A stretch of 42,660 nucleotides of DNA. Origin: Patescibacteria group bacterium (lineage in GTDB: Bacteria; Patescibacteriota; Patescibacteriia; 2-12-FULL-57-11). How positions within the stretch are numbered: position 1 is the stretch's first letter; each line of letters begins with the position of its first letter. Under the pieces are notes generated by a model. That model ran no database searches, was not told the origin of the DNA, and saw only the letters and a list, made by a program, of their open reading frames with translations. This document shows positions 8,133 through 16,610 of the stretch, piece by piece. Both the position numbers and the translations under genes were made by a program. The stretch lies in the NCBI GenBank assembly GCA_004299275.1, contig SCSU01000073.1, forward strand, positions 1 through 42,660, written 5' to 3'.

Positions 8133-8867
8133 CTAACCGTGGTGGCGGTGGTTCCCGCGCTCGCCGGGCGCGTGCAGATAGCGCGCCGGCGTGGCGTACG
8201 CGCGGGAAAGCGTTTCGGCGGTAAGCACCTTGGACGGCGCTCCCTGACAAATCAGCTTGCGGTTGACGCAAACAACTTTGCTGGCGTAGCGGAAGACGAT
8301 ATCCAGGTCGTGTGAGACGAGGAGCACAGTCATATGCCGCTCTTCGGCCAAGCGGTGAATCAAGCCGTAAATCGTTTCTTCCCCCTCAATATCAATGCCT
8401 GAGGCGGGCTCATCAAGCACTAGCAGGGTAGGATTGGCAATCAGGGCATTCGCGATAAGCACGCGCTGGAGTTCGCCGCCGGAGAGCACGCCGATTGGTT
8501 TGTCCACGAGCTTCGCGGCGCCGACATCCTTCAGCGCGTGGGTAATCGCCTCATGCGCTTGCTCATCATGGCGCCAAAAACGATGGCGGACGAGCCGGAG
8601 CAAAAGCAGTTCCTCCACGGTCAGGGGAAAAGAGGGGTCAAAGTCCACTCGCTGGGGAACGTAGCCCGTGGTTGGCGGCTTTTCCCAGAGCACCTCGCCC
8701 GCCGCCGGCGCGAGACCGAGGATGGCGCGAATCAGCGTGGTTTTGCCCGAACCGTTCGGGCCGATAATGGCCACGAGCTCTCCCTGCTCTACCTCAAAAG
8801 ACACTCGCTCCAAAACGCGGGTTTCGCCGTAACGGACGCTCAACTCATGGACTGCGAGGAAAGGCAT
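8133..8867 (-). CDS. znuC: Metal ABC transporter ATP-binding protein
   Basis: Walker A 'GPNGSGKTTL', signature 'LSGGELQRVLIA', Walker B 'LLVLDEPASGID'. Confidence 0.92.
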   Translation of the reverse strand: MPFLAVHELSVRYGETRVLERVSFEVEQGELVAIIGPNGSGKTTLIRAILGLAPAAGEVLWEKPPTTGYVPQRVDFDPSFPLTVEELLLLRLVRHRFWRHDEQAHEAITHALKDVGAAKLVDKPIGVLSGGELQRVLIANALIANPTLLVLDEPASGIDIEGEETIYGLIHRLAEERHMTVLLVSHDLDIVFRYASKVVCVNRKLICQGAPSKVLTAETLSRAYATPARYLHAPGERGNHRHHG

Positions 8868-8880
8868 AAAAGCGGGGGAA

Positions 8881-8913
8881 CGAGATTGGATCTCCAGCGG
8901 AGATCCAATCTCG
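8881..8913. repeat. Palindromic element CGAGATTGGATCTCC-agc-GGAGATCCAATCTCG, intergenic copy
   Basis: 15-bp perfect arms; both arms identical to those of the copy inside queA (24387-24420). Confidence 0.97.
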
Positions 8914-8915
8914 CC

Positions 8916-9815
8916 CTACTCTGAGAGTGCTTCAATCAACGTTTCTAAATTCTTCCGCATAATTAGCTCGTAAGTGTCCGGCAGTAATGGGCCGGTTTCC
9001 GCCGTATCGAGCTGGCGAACCCTGAGCCCGGTTTCTTTGGCCACGGTTTCGAGCACCTTAGGTGAAAATTGCGGCTCGGAGAAAAGCGCCCTGACCTTTT
9101 CGCGACGAATCAAGTCAACGACCCCCGCGAGATATTTAGCCCCGGGTTCTTTACCCGGAAACTCCTCTATCACCGCCCGCTCTATTAACCCGAAACGTTC
9201 GGCAAAGTAACCGAAGGCCGCGTGAAAGGCAATAAAGTCGGTGCGCTTGATTGCCGGCGACTCCAGATAGAAATCATAGTCATCAGCCAATTTCTGTATT
9301 TTTTTGAGGTAAACTTCCGCGTTGCTCTGGTAGCCGGCGGCGTTCTTGGGGTCAGCGGCCGCCAAGCCCGCGGCGATGTTGGCCACCATCATTTGAACTA
9401 AAGTCGGAGAAAGCCAGATGTGCGGGTCGGGCGTTCCTTTGCGGAGACGGACTGGAACCGAAACGCTGGCGTCAATAATTTTGGCCATGGTCCCCGATTC
9501 TTTAATCACTCCCGCCGCCCACGCCTCCGCGCCCAAACCGTTCATCACCAAAACATCGGCGCGGCTGATTTTTTGCACATCGCCGGGAGTAAAAGAGTAC
9601 TCGTGCGGGCCGGCTCCTGGCGGCAGCAAGTTTTCCACCTCCGCTAAGTCGCCGGTAACGTTTTTGGTAAAGACGTAAATCGGGAGAAAGGTCGTCACCA
9701 CCCGGATTTTTTCACCCTTAACGGTTTTTTCTCCGCGGCCGACGAAAAGGAAGGCGGCCAAAACCAAGACAAAAATTGTCGCGAGAAAAAAAATTACTTG
9801 ACGGCGCTGTGGCAT
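8916..9815 (-). CDS. znuA: Metal ABC transporter substrate-binding protein (ZnuA-like)
   Basis: 'VVTTFLPIYVFTKNVTGD', 'GPHEYSFTPGDVQKI', 'DPHIWLSP'. Confidence 0.9.
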   Translation of the reverse strand: MPQRRQVIFFLATIFVLVLAAFLFVGRGEKTVKGEKIRVVTTFLPIYVFTKNVTGDLAEVENLLPPGAGPHEYSFTPGDVQKISRADVLVMNGLGAEAWAAGVIKESGTMAKIIDASVSVPVRLRKGTPDPHIWLSPTLVQMMVANIAAGLAAADPKNAAGYQSNAEVYLKKIQKLADDYDFYLESPAIKRTDFIAFHAAFGYFAERFGLIERAVIEEFPGKEPGAKYLAGVVDLIRREKVRALFSEPQFSPKVLETVAKETGLRVRQLDTAETGPLLPDTYELIMRKNLETLIEALSE

Positions 9816-9816
9816 A

Positions 9817-10854
9817 TTAGTGTCTACGCGATTTTGTTTTGACCCGGCGGCGTCCGCCGTTTTTTTGATGCTGCGCTCCGGTCTCGAGCAGTCCGGCGAC
9901 AGGCACGGCGTGCAGGGCGCAGAAATCATGGTGCGTCGAGAGGTCAAGATAAGCCGAAGTGGCCGCAATCGCCCCTTGGGCCGCACTGGTTACAATCTGC
10001 TTAAAAGAACCGGAAGCGTTCGTCACATCGCCGCAGGCAAAAACGCCGTCCACCGAGGTCTTCATCGTCCGCGGGTCAACATCAATCTGGCCCTGCTTGT
10101 CCAGTTTAACCCCTAACTGCGCCGGGAGCTCACTGCGCGGCACGGCGCCGATGGCCACAAAGACGCCGTCCAAAGCCAGCTCCCGCTCCTTGCCCTTTTT
10201 TACCTTATAGCGCACGGCTTTAAGCGGCGGCCCGCCCACGAACGCGGTTAAAACCGTCTCGAGCAGAACGTTAATGTTTGAATATTTTTTCAGCCGTTCG
10301 CGATTTATCGGCTCGGCGCGGTTCAAGTTCGGCTCGCGCACGAACAAAGTTACCGCGGCCGCTCCCATATCCGAGAGCTGGCTCGCCCATTTGACGGCCG
10401 AGTCCCCGCCGCCGACGACCCCGGCGCGCTTGCCTTTGAACAATGGTCCGTCGCAGGTCGCGCAATAATGGACGCCGCGGCCTTTAAGTTCGCTCTCGCG
10501 GCCGAGTCCGAGCTTCCGGTGTTCCATGCCGGTCGCAAGAATCACCGACTGGCTCTGGTAATTCTCCCTGCCGACCCGCACCTCAAAACAATGAGCGAAA
10601 TTTTTTACGAGCTCCGCTTTTCCGGAGAGCGTCTCGGCGCCGAGGCCAACGGCTTGGTTTTTCATCCGCTGAATCAGTTCAAAGCCGTCAATGCTCAGAA
10701 TGCCCGGATAATTTTCAATCGCTCCGGCCAGCGCCGTCTCCCCGCCCAACTCGCCTTCTACCACCAAAACCGAAAGATTATAGCGTTTGGCGTAAAGCGC
10801 CGCGGCCCAGGCCGCCGCCCCGCCGCCGATGATAATGGTGTCAAAAAATTTCAT
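9817..10854 (-). CDS. trxB: Thioredoxin-disulfide reductase
   Basis: FAD-binding 'IIIGGGAAAWAAALYAKR', redox 'HYCATCDGPLFKGKRAGVVGGGDSA', 'GVFACGDV'. Confidence 0.92.
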   Translation of the reverse strand: MKFFDTIIIGGGAAAWAAALYAKRYNLSVLVVEGELGGETALAGAIENYPGILSIDGFELIQRMKNQAVGLGAETLSGKAELVKNFAHCFEVRVGRENYQSQSVILATGMEHRKLGLGRESELKGRGVHYCATCDGPLFKGKRAGVVGGGDSAVKWASQLSDMGAAAVTLFVREPNLNRAEPINRERLKKYSNINVLLETVLTAFVGGPPLKAVRYKVKKGKERELALDGVFVAIGAVPRSELPAQLGVKLDKQGQIDVDPRTMKTSVDGVFACGDVTNASGSFKQIVTSAAQGAIAATSAYLDLSTHHDFCALHAVPVAGLLETGAQHQKNGGRRRVKTKSRRH

Positions 10855-10887
10855 AGAAGAAAGTGAGTTGTGACTGATTTTATTCCT

Positions 10888-10932
10888 CCCTGCCTGCCGC
10901 CTGCCTGCCTGCCGGTGGGCAGGGCAGGCAGG
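10888..10932. repeat. CCTGCC/GGCAGG inverted-repeat cluster
   Basis: ccctgcctgccgcctgcctgcctgccggtgggcagggcaggcagg; related words at 22151, 36648 and 40011. Confidence 0.8.
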
Positions 10933-11130
10933 CTTTCCTAAAGGAGGTGGCGAGCTTCGGAGCCGTACTCCGCCATAGCGGCTACGCGACGGCGAGCCGG
11001 AGGATTTTAAAATTTTTCCTTTGCCTATCCTTTATACCCTACCCGCTGCACAGGCCACACGGCCAGTGCAGGCGGGCCCGCCTGTCCTGCGCAAAGCGCT
11101 GGACGGCGGGTCCACTATTCCCTGCTCCCG

Positions 11131-11174
11131 ATAAATCCCTCCCCCTGCGGGGACTCCCTTTAGGAAAGGGAGAG
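11131..11174. repeat. Dispersed ATAAATCCCTCCCCC...GGGAGA repeat, copy 2
   Basis: See 7223-7266. Confidence 0.88.
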
Positions 11175-11186
11175 TTGGTTTCCATT

Positions 11187-11207
11187 CTACTTACTGCTCA
11201 CTATCCC
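11187..11207. repeat. Heptamer array CTACTTA CTGCTCA CTATCCC
   Basis: Three 7-nt CTNNNNN units downstream of mutM. Confidence 0.6.
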
Positions 11208-11249
11208 GCCTTTGGCGGGACCCCGCCGGAGGCGGTGGCTCTCTACTAA

Positions 11250-12080
11250 CTATTTTTGATGCTTCAGGCACCAATGCGTGCCGCGGCCGCCGAGTTTCGT
11301 TTTTTTGATTATACCGCCGTCGCCCCTCTTGCAGCGAGTCCCCGCTTGGCCATAGGCGTTGAGGCGCGGGAAGTTTGTTCCCTCCCGGCCAAAAGCATCG
11401 AGGTAGGAGTCAGCCGAAGTGCCGCGATTACGGATGGCTTTCTCTAGCGCCCGGCGCACCGCGCCGTGGAGTTTTATTATTTCTTGGTCAGTTAAATCGG
11501 CTACCCGGCGCGTGGGGAGAATTCCGGCGTCCCAGAGCGACTCGTCGGCGTAGATGTTCCCCACCCCGGCAATGCAGGTCTGGTCCATGAGGAGCGGTTT
11601 GATTCGTTTGCCGCTGTGCGCCCGGAGGCAAGCGATGAGCGTCTTGGGAGTAAAAGAAGCGGCGAGCGGCTCCGGGCCATAGCCCTGTTTTTCAAAATAA
11701 GCGCCGAGCTCGGCCGTTTTAATAACCCTAATCCAGCCGAAGCGGCGCAGGTCATCGTAGAAAAGAGCGCGCCGGCCGCTCAATTCAAAAATCGCTTCAG
11801 TTTCTTTTCGCGGAGCCGCGCCGCGTTTTTGAAGCAGCAGGCGCCCGGTCATTTTTAAATGGACCAGCATGGTCCGGCCGTTCGCGAGCTCCAGTCGGAG
11901 TACCTTGGCGCGGCGGCTGATTTTAACAAACTTCGCGCCCTTCACCATTTTGGCGAACCGCGAGGGAGTGAGTGGTTTGATGGCTTTCGAATACAGCACT
12001 TGGACGTTCAAAATTCGCTTCCCGGGAAGCTCGCGGGAAAGCTGCCGGCGAATAGTTTCAACTTCCGGTAATTCAGGCAT
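11250..12080 (-). CDS. mutM: Formamidopyrimidine-DNA glycosylase
   Basis: 'MPELPEVETIRRQL', 'YADESLWDAGI'; C-terminal degenerate zinc finger. Confidence 0.95.
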   Translation of the reverse strand: MPELPEVETIRRQLSRELPGKRILNVQVLYSKAIKPLTPSRFAKMVKGAKFVKISRRAKVLRLELANGRTMLVHLKMTGRLLLQKRGAAPRKETEAIFELSGRRALFYDDLRRFGWIRVIKTAELGAYFEKQGYGPEPLAASFTPKTLIACLRAHSGKRIKPLLMDQTCIAGVGNIYADESLWDAGILPTRRVADLTDQEIIKLHGAVRRALEKAIRNRGTSADSYLDAFGREGTNFPRLNAYGQAGTRCKRGDGGIIKKTKLGGRGTHWCLKHQK

Positions 12081-12102
12081 ATAGTACTCCCTAATATCCG
12101 AA

Positions 12103-12525
12103 TTATTCCGGATTCTCCCGAATCCGGCCAGGATACATTGGATTCAGAATTCGCCGAAAAATTAATGACTGAGAGCGGAAGTTAGCGATAATCCCGAGTT
12201 CCTTCTTCATGGCTTTAAGATACGCATCAACTTGGCGATAATGCTGTACCGTTAGTCTCGGAACAACTTTAATTTCCAAAATTATTTTTCCGTCTATCAG
12301 AAAATCAACAAAATATCTCCCAATAGAAGCGCTTTTAAAATGTAATTCTATTGGCACTTGTTCACTGTAGGGAACTCCAATTTTATCGAAAGCCGGCACA
12401 ACGGCTCTCTGATAATACTTTTCTTGATACGTGTTGCCTAAATCTTTGTGTACCGCGAACAAGGCTCCGACTATCTTGTAACTTAATTCCGGATAAAGAA
12501 GTTTGCTCGCAGACTTTTCAGTCAT
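12103..12525 (-). CDS. GxxExxY protein (predicted PD-(D/E)XK-like)
   Basis: 'LYPELSYKIVGALFAVHKDLGNTYQEKYYQRA', 'VDFLIDGKIILEIKVV'. Confidence 0.88.
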   Translation of the reverse strand: MTEKSASKLLYPELSYKIVGALFAVHKDLGNTYQEKYYQRAVVPAFDKIGVPYSEQVPIELHFKSASIGRYFVDFLIDGKIILEIKVVPRLTVQHYRQVDAYLKAMKKELGIIANFRSQSLIFRRILNPMYPGRIRENPE

Positions 12526-12528
12526 AAC

Positions 12529-12570
12529 ATTCGTGAGAATCCGGGTGAATTCGGAAATTCGGGAGTTAAA
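12529..12570. repeat. ATTCGTGAGAATCCGGGTGAATTCGG repeat, copy 2
   Basis: Matches 8093-8132; directly upstream of the GxxExxY gene start. Confidence 0.75.
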
Positions 12571-14155
12571 CCAACGCTCTCCCCGTCATCTCTGCCGGCT
12601 GGTCAATGTCCATCACGGAGAGGACTGTCGGCGCCACGTCGGCGAGCATACCCACCGGCGGCAGCAGAGCCAAATCACCCTCCACCGCGACCAGTTCCGG
12701 CGTCGCCTGGCCTTCAAAGCTCTTGCCGACAACAATGAGCGGCACCGGGTTGGTGGAGTGTTCCTTGTCAATCTCGCCGGTCTGCAAATTGATTACTTCC
12801 TCGCTGTTGCCGTGGTCGGCGGTGATGAGCACGACGCCATCGCTCCTGAGCGCGGCGGCGGCAATCTTTCCCAGACATTCATCCACCACTTCCGCGGCCT
12901 GGATGGTCGCCGCTAGATTGCCGGTATGGCCGACCATGTCGCTGTTCGCGAAATTTACCGCGATAAAGTCGTATTTTTTTCCATCAATCTCTTTGACCAC
13001 CCGCTCGGTGAGCTCGCGCGCGCTCATCTCCGGCTTCTGAGCGTAAGAGGAGACGCGCGGCGAAGGGATAATCACGCGGTCCTCGCCCGGGAACGGCTCC
13101 TCAATCGTGCCGTTCAAAAAAAATGTCACGTGGGCGTATTTTTCCGTCTCGGCGATATGGAGCTGGCGGAGTCCCGCATCGGCGATGACCTTGGCGAGCG
13201 GCAGCCGGACTACCTCGGGCGGATAAGCCGTGAGCACCGGTAAATTTTTTTCATACTCGGTCATGGTCACGACCAAAAGTTCGGCGGGGATATTCCTTTT
13301 GAACCTTTCAAACGCCGGCAGAGCAAAGGCACGGGTGAGCTGGCGCAGGCGGTCCGGCCGAAAGTTAAAAAAAAGAACCGCGTCGCCCGCCCCGAGCGTC
13401 GCCCGCGGTTTGCCTCGGCTTTTAATCACCGTGGGAGCGAATTCCTCGTCATAGACCTTGCGGCCGTAAGAATCTTTGATCGCGGCAAGCGGGTCGTCGG
13501 CGGAAAACTCGGCCGTCCCCTCGGCCATGGCGCGCCAGGCCTGCTCCGTCCGGTCCCAGCGGTTATCGCGGTCCATCGCGAAAAATCGCCCCGAGAGCGA
13601 AGCGACCTCACTCACGTGGAGTCGTTTCATCTCCGCCTGAAGCTGGGTGACAAAATCCAAACCGGAGTTGAACAGAGAATCCCGGCCATCCAGAATCGCC
13701 TGGACGAAAACACTTTTTAGTTTTTCCCGCCGGCAAAACTCCAGCAGCGCAAAAAGATGTTCAAGCGAACTGTGCACGTTGCCCCTGGAAACCAAACCGA
13801 CCAAGTGCAGTTTGGATTTGTGTTTCAGAACATGCTGCGCGGTCTTTTTGAAAACCGCGTTCTCGTAAAATGTTCCGTCCTCGATGGACTTGGCGATGCG
13901 GGGCAGAGTTTGGTAGTAGACGCGCCCGGCGCCGATATTTAAATGTCCGACTTCGGAATTGCCCATCTCGCCCCAGGAAAGACCGACCTCGGAGCTCGAG
14001 GCCGTGATATTCATGGCCGGATAAGTTTGGAGAAAACGCCGCCAGTTCGGGAGGTTGGCGCGCGACAGGGCGTTGCCCTCGGTCGCGGGCGCCGTACCCC
14101 AGCCGTCAAGAATCACGAGCACCACCGGTTTTGGGCGTTTCTGAACGCGAGGCAT
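12566..14155 (-). CDS. gpmI: 2,3-bisphosphoglycerate-independent phosphoglycerate mutase
   Basis: 'VVLVILDGWG', 'GNSEVGHLNIGAGR', 'ANSDMVGHTG', 'ITADHGN'. Confidence 0.96.
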   Translation of the reverse strand: MPRVQKRPKPVVLVILDGWGTAPATEGNALSRANLPNWRRFLQTYPAMNITASSSEVGLSWGEMGNSEVGHLNIGAGRVYYQTLPRIAKSIEDGTFYENAVFKKTAQHVLKHKSKLHLVGLVSRGNVHSSLEHLFALLEFCRREKLKSVFVQAILDGRDSLFNSGLDFVTQLQAEMKRLHVSEVASLSGRFFAMDRDNRWDRTEQAWRAMAEGTAEFSADDPLAAIKDSYGRKVYDEEFAPTVIKSRGKPRATLGAGDAVLFFNFRPDRLRQLTRAFALPAFERFKRNIPAELLVVTMTEYEKNLPVLTAYPPEVVRLPLAKVIADAGLRQLHIAETEKYAHVTFFLNGTIEEPFPGEDRVIIPSPRVSSYAQKPEMSARELTERVVKEIDGKKYDFIAVNFANSDMVGHTGNLAATIQAAEVVDECLGKIAAAALRSDGVVLITADHGNSEEVINLQTGEIDKEHSTNPVPLIVVGKSFEGQATPELVAVEGDLALLPPVGMLADVAPTVLSVMDIDQPAEMTGRALV

Positions 14156-14159
14156 AATT

Positions 14160-15425
14160 TTAACCAAGCAATTCTTCCTCAATTTCCATCAAGCGGTTGT
14201 ACTTGGCCACGCGTTCGGAGCGCGAGAGCGAACCGGTTTTGATGTAATCAGCGTTTACCGCCACCGCTAAATCGGCAATGGTCGTGTCGCAGGTCTCGCC
14301 CGAGCGATGCGACACCGCCACAGCGTAACCGCTCTTCTGCGCCATCCTGATGGCGTCAATTGTCTCGCTGAGCGTGCCGATTTGATTAACTTTGATAAGA
14401 ATCGCGTTGGCCGCGCCGAGAGCGATGCCTTTTTTAAGCCGCTCCGCCTTAGTCACAAAGAGGTCGTCGCCCACCAGTTTCAACCGGCGGCCGAGCCGTT
14501 TAGTAATTAGCCGCCAATTTTCCCAGTCGTCCTCGGCCAGCGGGTCTTCGAGCGTCATCAGCGGATATTTTTTGGCCCAGCTTTCAAAAAGCCGCACCAG
14601 GTCCCGGGCTTTCCGCGACTGCCCGTCGCGGCGCAAGCGGTAAATTTTATTTTTCGCGTCGTAGAACTCCGTTGCCGCGGCGTCCAGCCCAAGCGCGACC
14701 TCGCGCCCGGGGACATAGCCGGCGGCGCGAATCGCCTTGACGGCAAACTGCAGGGCCTCCTCGTTCCGAGTGAGCCGCGGCGCGTAACCGCCCTCGTCGC
14801 CGACGAGCGTTTGATGGCCGGCTTTTTTAAGCAGTCCGCCCAGAACGTGGAAAATTTCCGCTCCCGCCCGCACCCGCTCGCGGAAAGTTTTTTGCCGCGG
14901 GATAATCAGGCACTCCTGCAGGTCAATAGCCCAGCCAGCGTGGACGCCGCCGTTTAACACGTTCATCATTGGTAATGGCAGAACGTAGGACGTAGAACGT
15001 AGAACGTAGACGCGACGTAGCCAGCGGTAAAGCGGAACGCGCGCCGCGGCGGCGGCGGCGTGAGCTGCGGCGAGCGACACGCCCAAAATCGCATTGGCGC
15101 CCAGCCGCGATTTGTTTGGCGTGCCGTCCTTTTTAATCATCACGGCGTCCAGCTGTCGGAGATCGCGCGCGTCGCGGCCAATAGCTAGTCGGCGCAAAAC
15201 CTTATTGACGTTGGCGACGGCTCGGAGCACTCCCTTGCCGCCGTAACGTTTTTTTTCGCCGTCGCGGAGCTCCAGCGCTTCGTGCGAACCAGTGGAGGCG
15301 CCGGAAGGCACGCTGGCAACACCAATCACGCCGGAACGCAAAGTCACCGCGACTCCCACCGTCGGATTCCCCCGCGAATCCAAAATTTCCCGGGCTTTTA
15401 CTTCCTTAATCCTAAAATCAGCCAT
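14160..15425 (-). CDS. eno: Enolase
   Basis: 'REILDSRGNPTV', 'SGASTGSHEA', 'VGDDLFVTK', 'ILIKVNQIGTLSE', 'SHRSGET'. Confidence 0.97.
   Translation of the reverse strand: MADFRIKEVKAREILDSRGNPTVGVAVTLRSGVIGVASVPSGASTGSHEALELRDGEKKRYGGKGVLRAVANVNKVLRRLAIGRDARDLRQLDAVMIKKDGTPNKSRLGANAILGVSLAAAHAAAAAARVPLYRWLRRVYVLRSTSYVLPLPMMNVLNGGVHAGWAIDLQECLIIPRQKTFRERVRAGAEIFHVLGGLLKKAGHQTLVGDEGGYAPRLTRNEEALQFAVKAIRAAGYVPGREVALGLDAAATEFYDAKNKIYRLRRDGQSRKARDLVRLFESWAKKYPLMTLEDPLAEDDWENWRLITKRLGRRLKLVGDDLFVTKAERLKKGIALGAANAILIKVNQIGTLSETIDAIRMAQKSGYAVAVSHRSGETCDTTIADLAVAVNADYIKTGSLSRSERVAKYNRLMEIEEELLG
14980..15007 (-). repeat. Heptamer array inside eno (sense CTACGTT x2, CTACGTC, CTACGTT-like)
   Basis: Plus strand AGAACGT AGGACGT AGAACGT AGAACGT; encodes YVLRSTSYVL in-frame. 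Confidence 0.9.
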
Positions 15426-15468
15426 AACGTTCGCATTTATTTGCTCTAATTCGCTTTCATTAGCGTTC

Positions 15469-16257
15469 TCATTTTATCTCATACGTCACGCTGACGTTTG
15501 CGCTCACGTCCAGCGAGCCGGTCTCAATCTGCGGCGCCGCGCCGCCCATGTCCCCCTTTAGCGCAAACTCCGGGGTCGGGAAGCCGCCGCCAACCGATTC
15601 GTTAAATGAAACCACGCGCACGATTCTGACGCCTAGCGCCTTGGCGATGTCCGCGGCTTTTGCCGTCGCGTTGCTGATGGCTTTGTCGCGCGCCTCAGCC
15701 CGGAGCGACTCCGGGTCGTCAATGGTAAAGTCCGGACCGCTCACCTGATTGGCGCCGAGTTCGCCCGCTTTTTGGAAGACAGCCGAAACCTTGGTGAGAT
15801 CGCGAACCTTGACATTCACGTTCTGGCTCACGGTATAGCCGACCAAGATGCTTTTGCCGTTGGTGTAATCGTAACGAGGATAGATGGAATAATTAGTGGT
15901 CTGCAAGTCAGCCTGGGCAATGCCCATGGCTTTGAGCGCCGCGACGAGCGCGTTCATCTTCTCCGTGTTCTGTTTTTGGGCGGCGGCGATGTCGGTCTCG
16001 CCTTCGGTCAGCACGCCGACCTGAATTCGGGCGATTGTCGGCGTGGCGGAAACTTTGCCGGTGCCGTCAATCATAATTGTGCGTTTTTCTTCTGGCGCTT
16101 TGCCAATGGCCTCAAACTGCTTGGCGTTATTTTTTATCGCGGTCAAAAGCCAAACACTGGCGTAGACCAAAAAAATCGCGACGAGCACGGTGAACAGACG
16201 ATTTTCATCCCAGCGCGGCCAAAAGGAGCGCGGCTCGGGAGCGGAAGGATTGGGCAT
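15469..16257 (-). CDS. SIMPL (DUF541) domain protein, membrane anchored
   Basis: 'GTGKVSATPTIARIQVGVLTEGETDIAAAQKQNTEKMNAL', 'DLQTTNYSIYPRYDY'. Confidence 0.9.
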   Translation of the reverse strand: MPNPSAPEPRSFWPRWDENRLFTVLVAIFLVYASVWLLTAIKNNAKQFEAIGKAPEEKRTIMIDGTGKVSATPTIARIQVGVLTEGETDIAAAQKQNTEKMNALVAALKAMGIAQADLQTTNYSIYPRYDYTNGKSILVGYTVSQNVNVKVRDLTKVSAVFQKAGELGANQVSGPDFTIDDPESLRAEARDKAISNATAKAADIAKALGVRIVRVVSFNESVGGGFPTPEFALKGDMGGAAPQIETGSLDVSANVSVTYEIK

Positions 16258-16275
16258 ATTTATAAAATTAAAAAA

Positions 16276-16542
16276 TTATTTTGGAAGTGAAGCACTGGAG
16301 ACAAGCGCCTTGAGCCGACTCGCCACGCGCGACAGACGGGTAGTCAGTACAACGACAACCACGGTGATAAAGGCGGCATAAACAAATTTGGCGACCAAGG
16401 TGTTGGCCGTGCCGAAAATCACGCGGAAGAGTTCTTGAATGGCGTCATTCCAGGCCAGCGCGGCCACGAGCCCAAAGCCGGTCGAGGAGAGCGCGGACAT
16501 GTTCTCAATGATGGTCAGCCGGAGAGAATCATTTTTCCCCAT
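16276..16542 (-). CDS. Small membrane protein (DUF5654-like)
   Basis: 'SALSSTGFGLVAALAWNDAIQELF' plus a TM helix. Confidence 0.7.
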   Translation of the reverse strand: MGKNDSLRLTIIENMSALSSTGFGLVAALAWNDAIQELFRVIFGTANTLVAKFVYAAFITVVVVVLTTRLSRVASRLKALVSSASLPK

Positions 16543-16543
16543 A

Positions 16544-16592
16544 ATGGCTACGAAAGTACGAATACAATACGAAATTACGAATTGTGAATCAA
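16544..16592 (-). repeat. 49-nt dispersed TTGATTC...TCGTAGCCAT element, copy 2
   Basis: 48/49 identity to 2858-2906; ends 1 nt upstream of the DUF5654-like start codon. Confidence 0.9.
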
Positions 16593-16610
16593 CGGGAAGG
16601 TACGAGTGAG

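Noticed and set aside
10468-10866. 132-aa plus-strand ORF opposite trxB
   Set aside because: Shadow of the trxB FAD-binding region.
10855-11249. Possible RNA gene in the long gene-free spacer
   Set aside because: Dominated by dispersed inverted repeats; no tRNA cloverleaf or known RNA motif recognised by eye.
15772-16290. 172-aa plus-strand ORF opposite the SIMPL gene
   Set aside because: Low-complexity shadow; the minus frame has a recognisable SIMPL domain.
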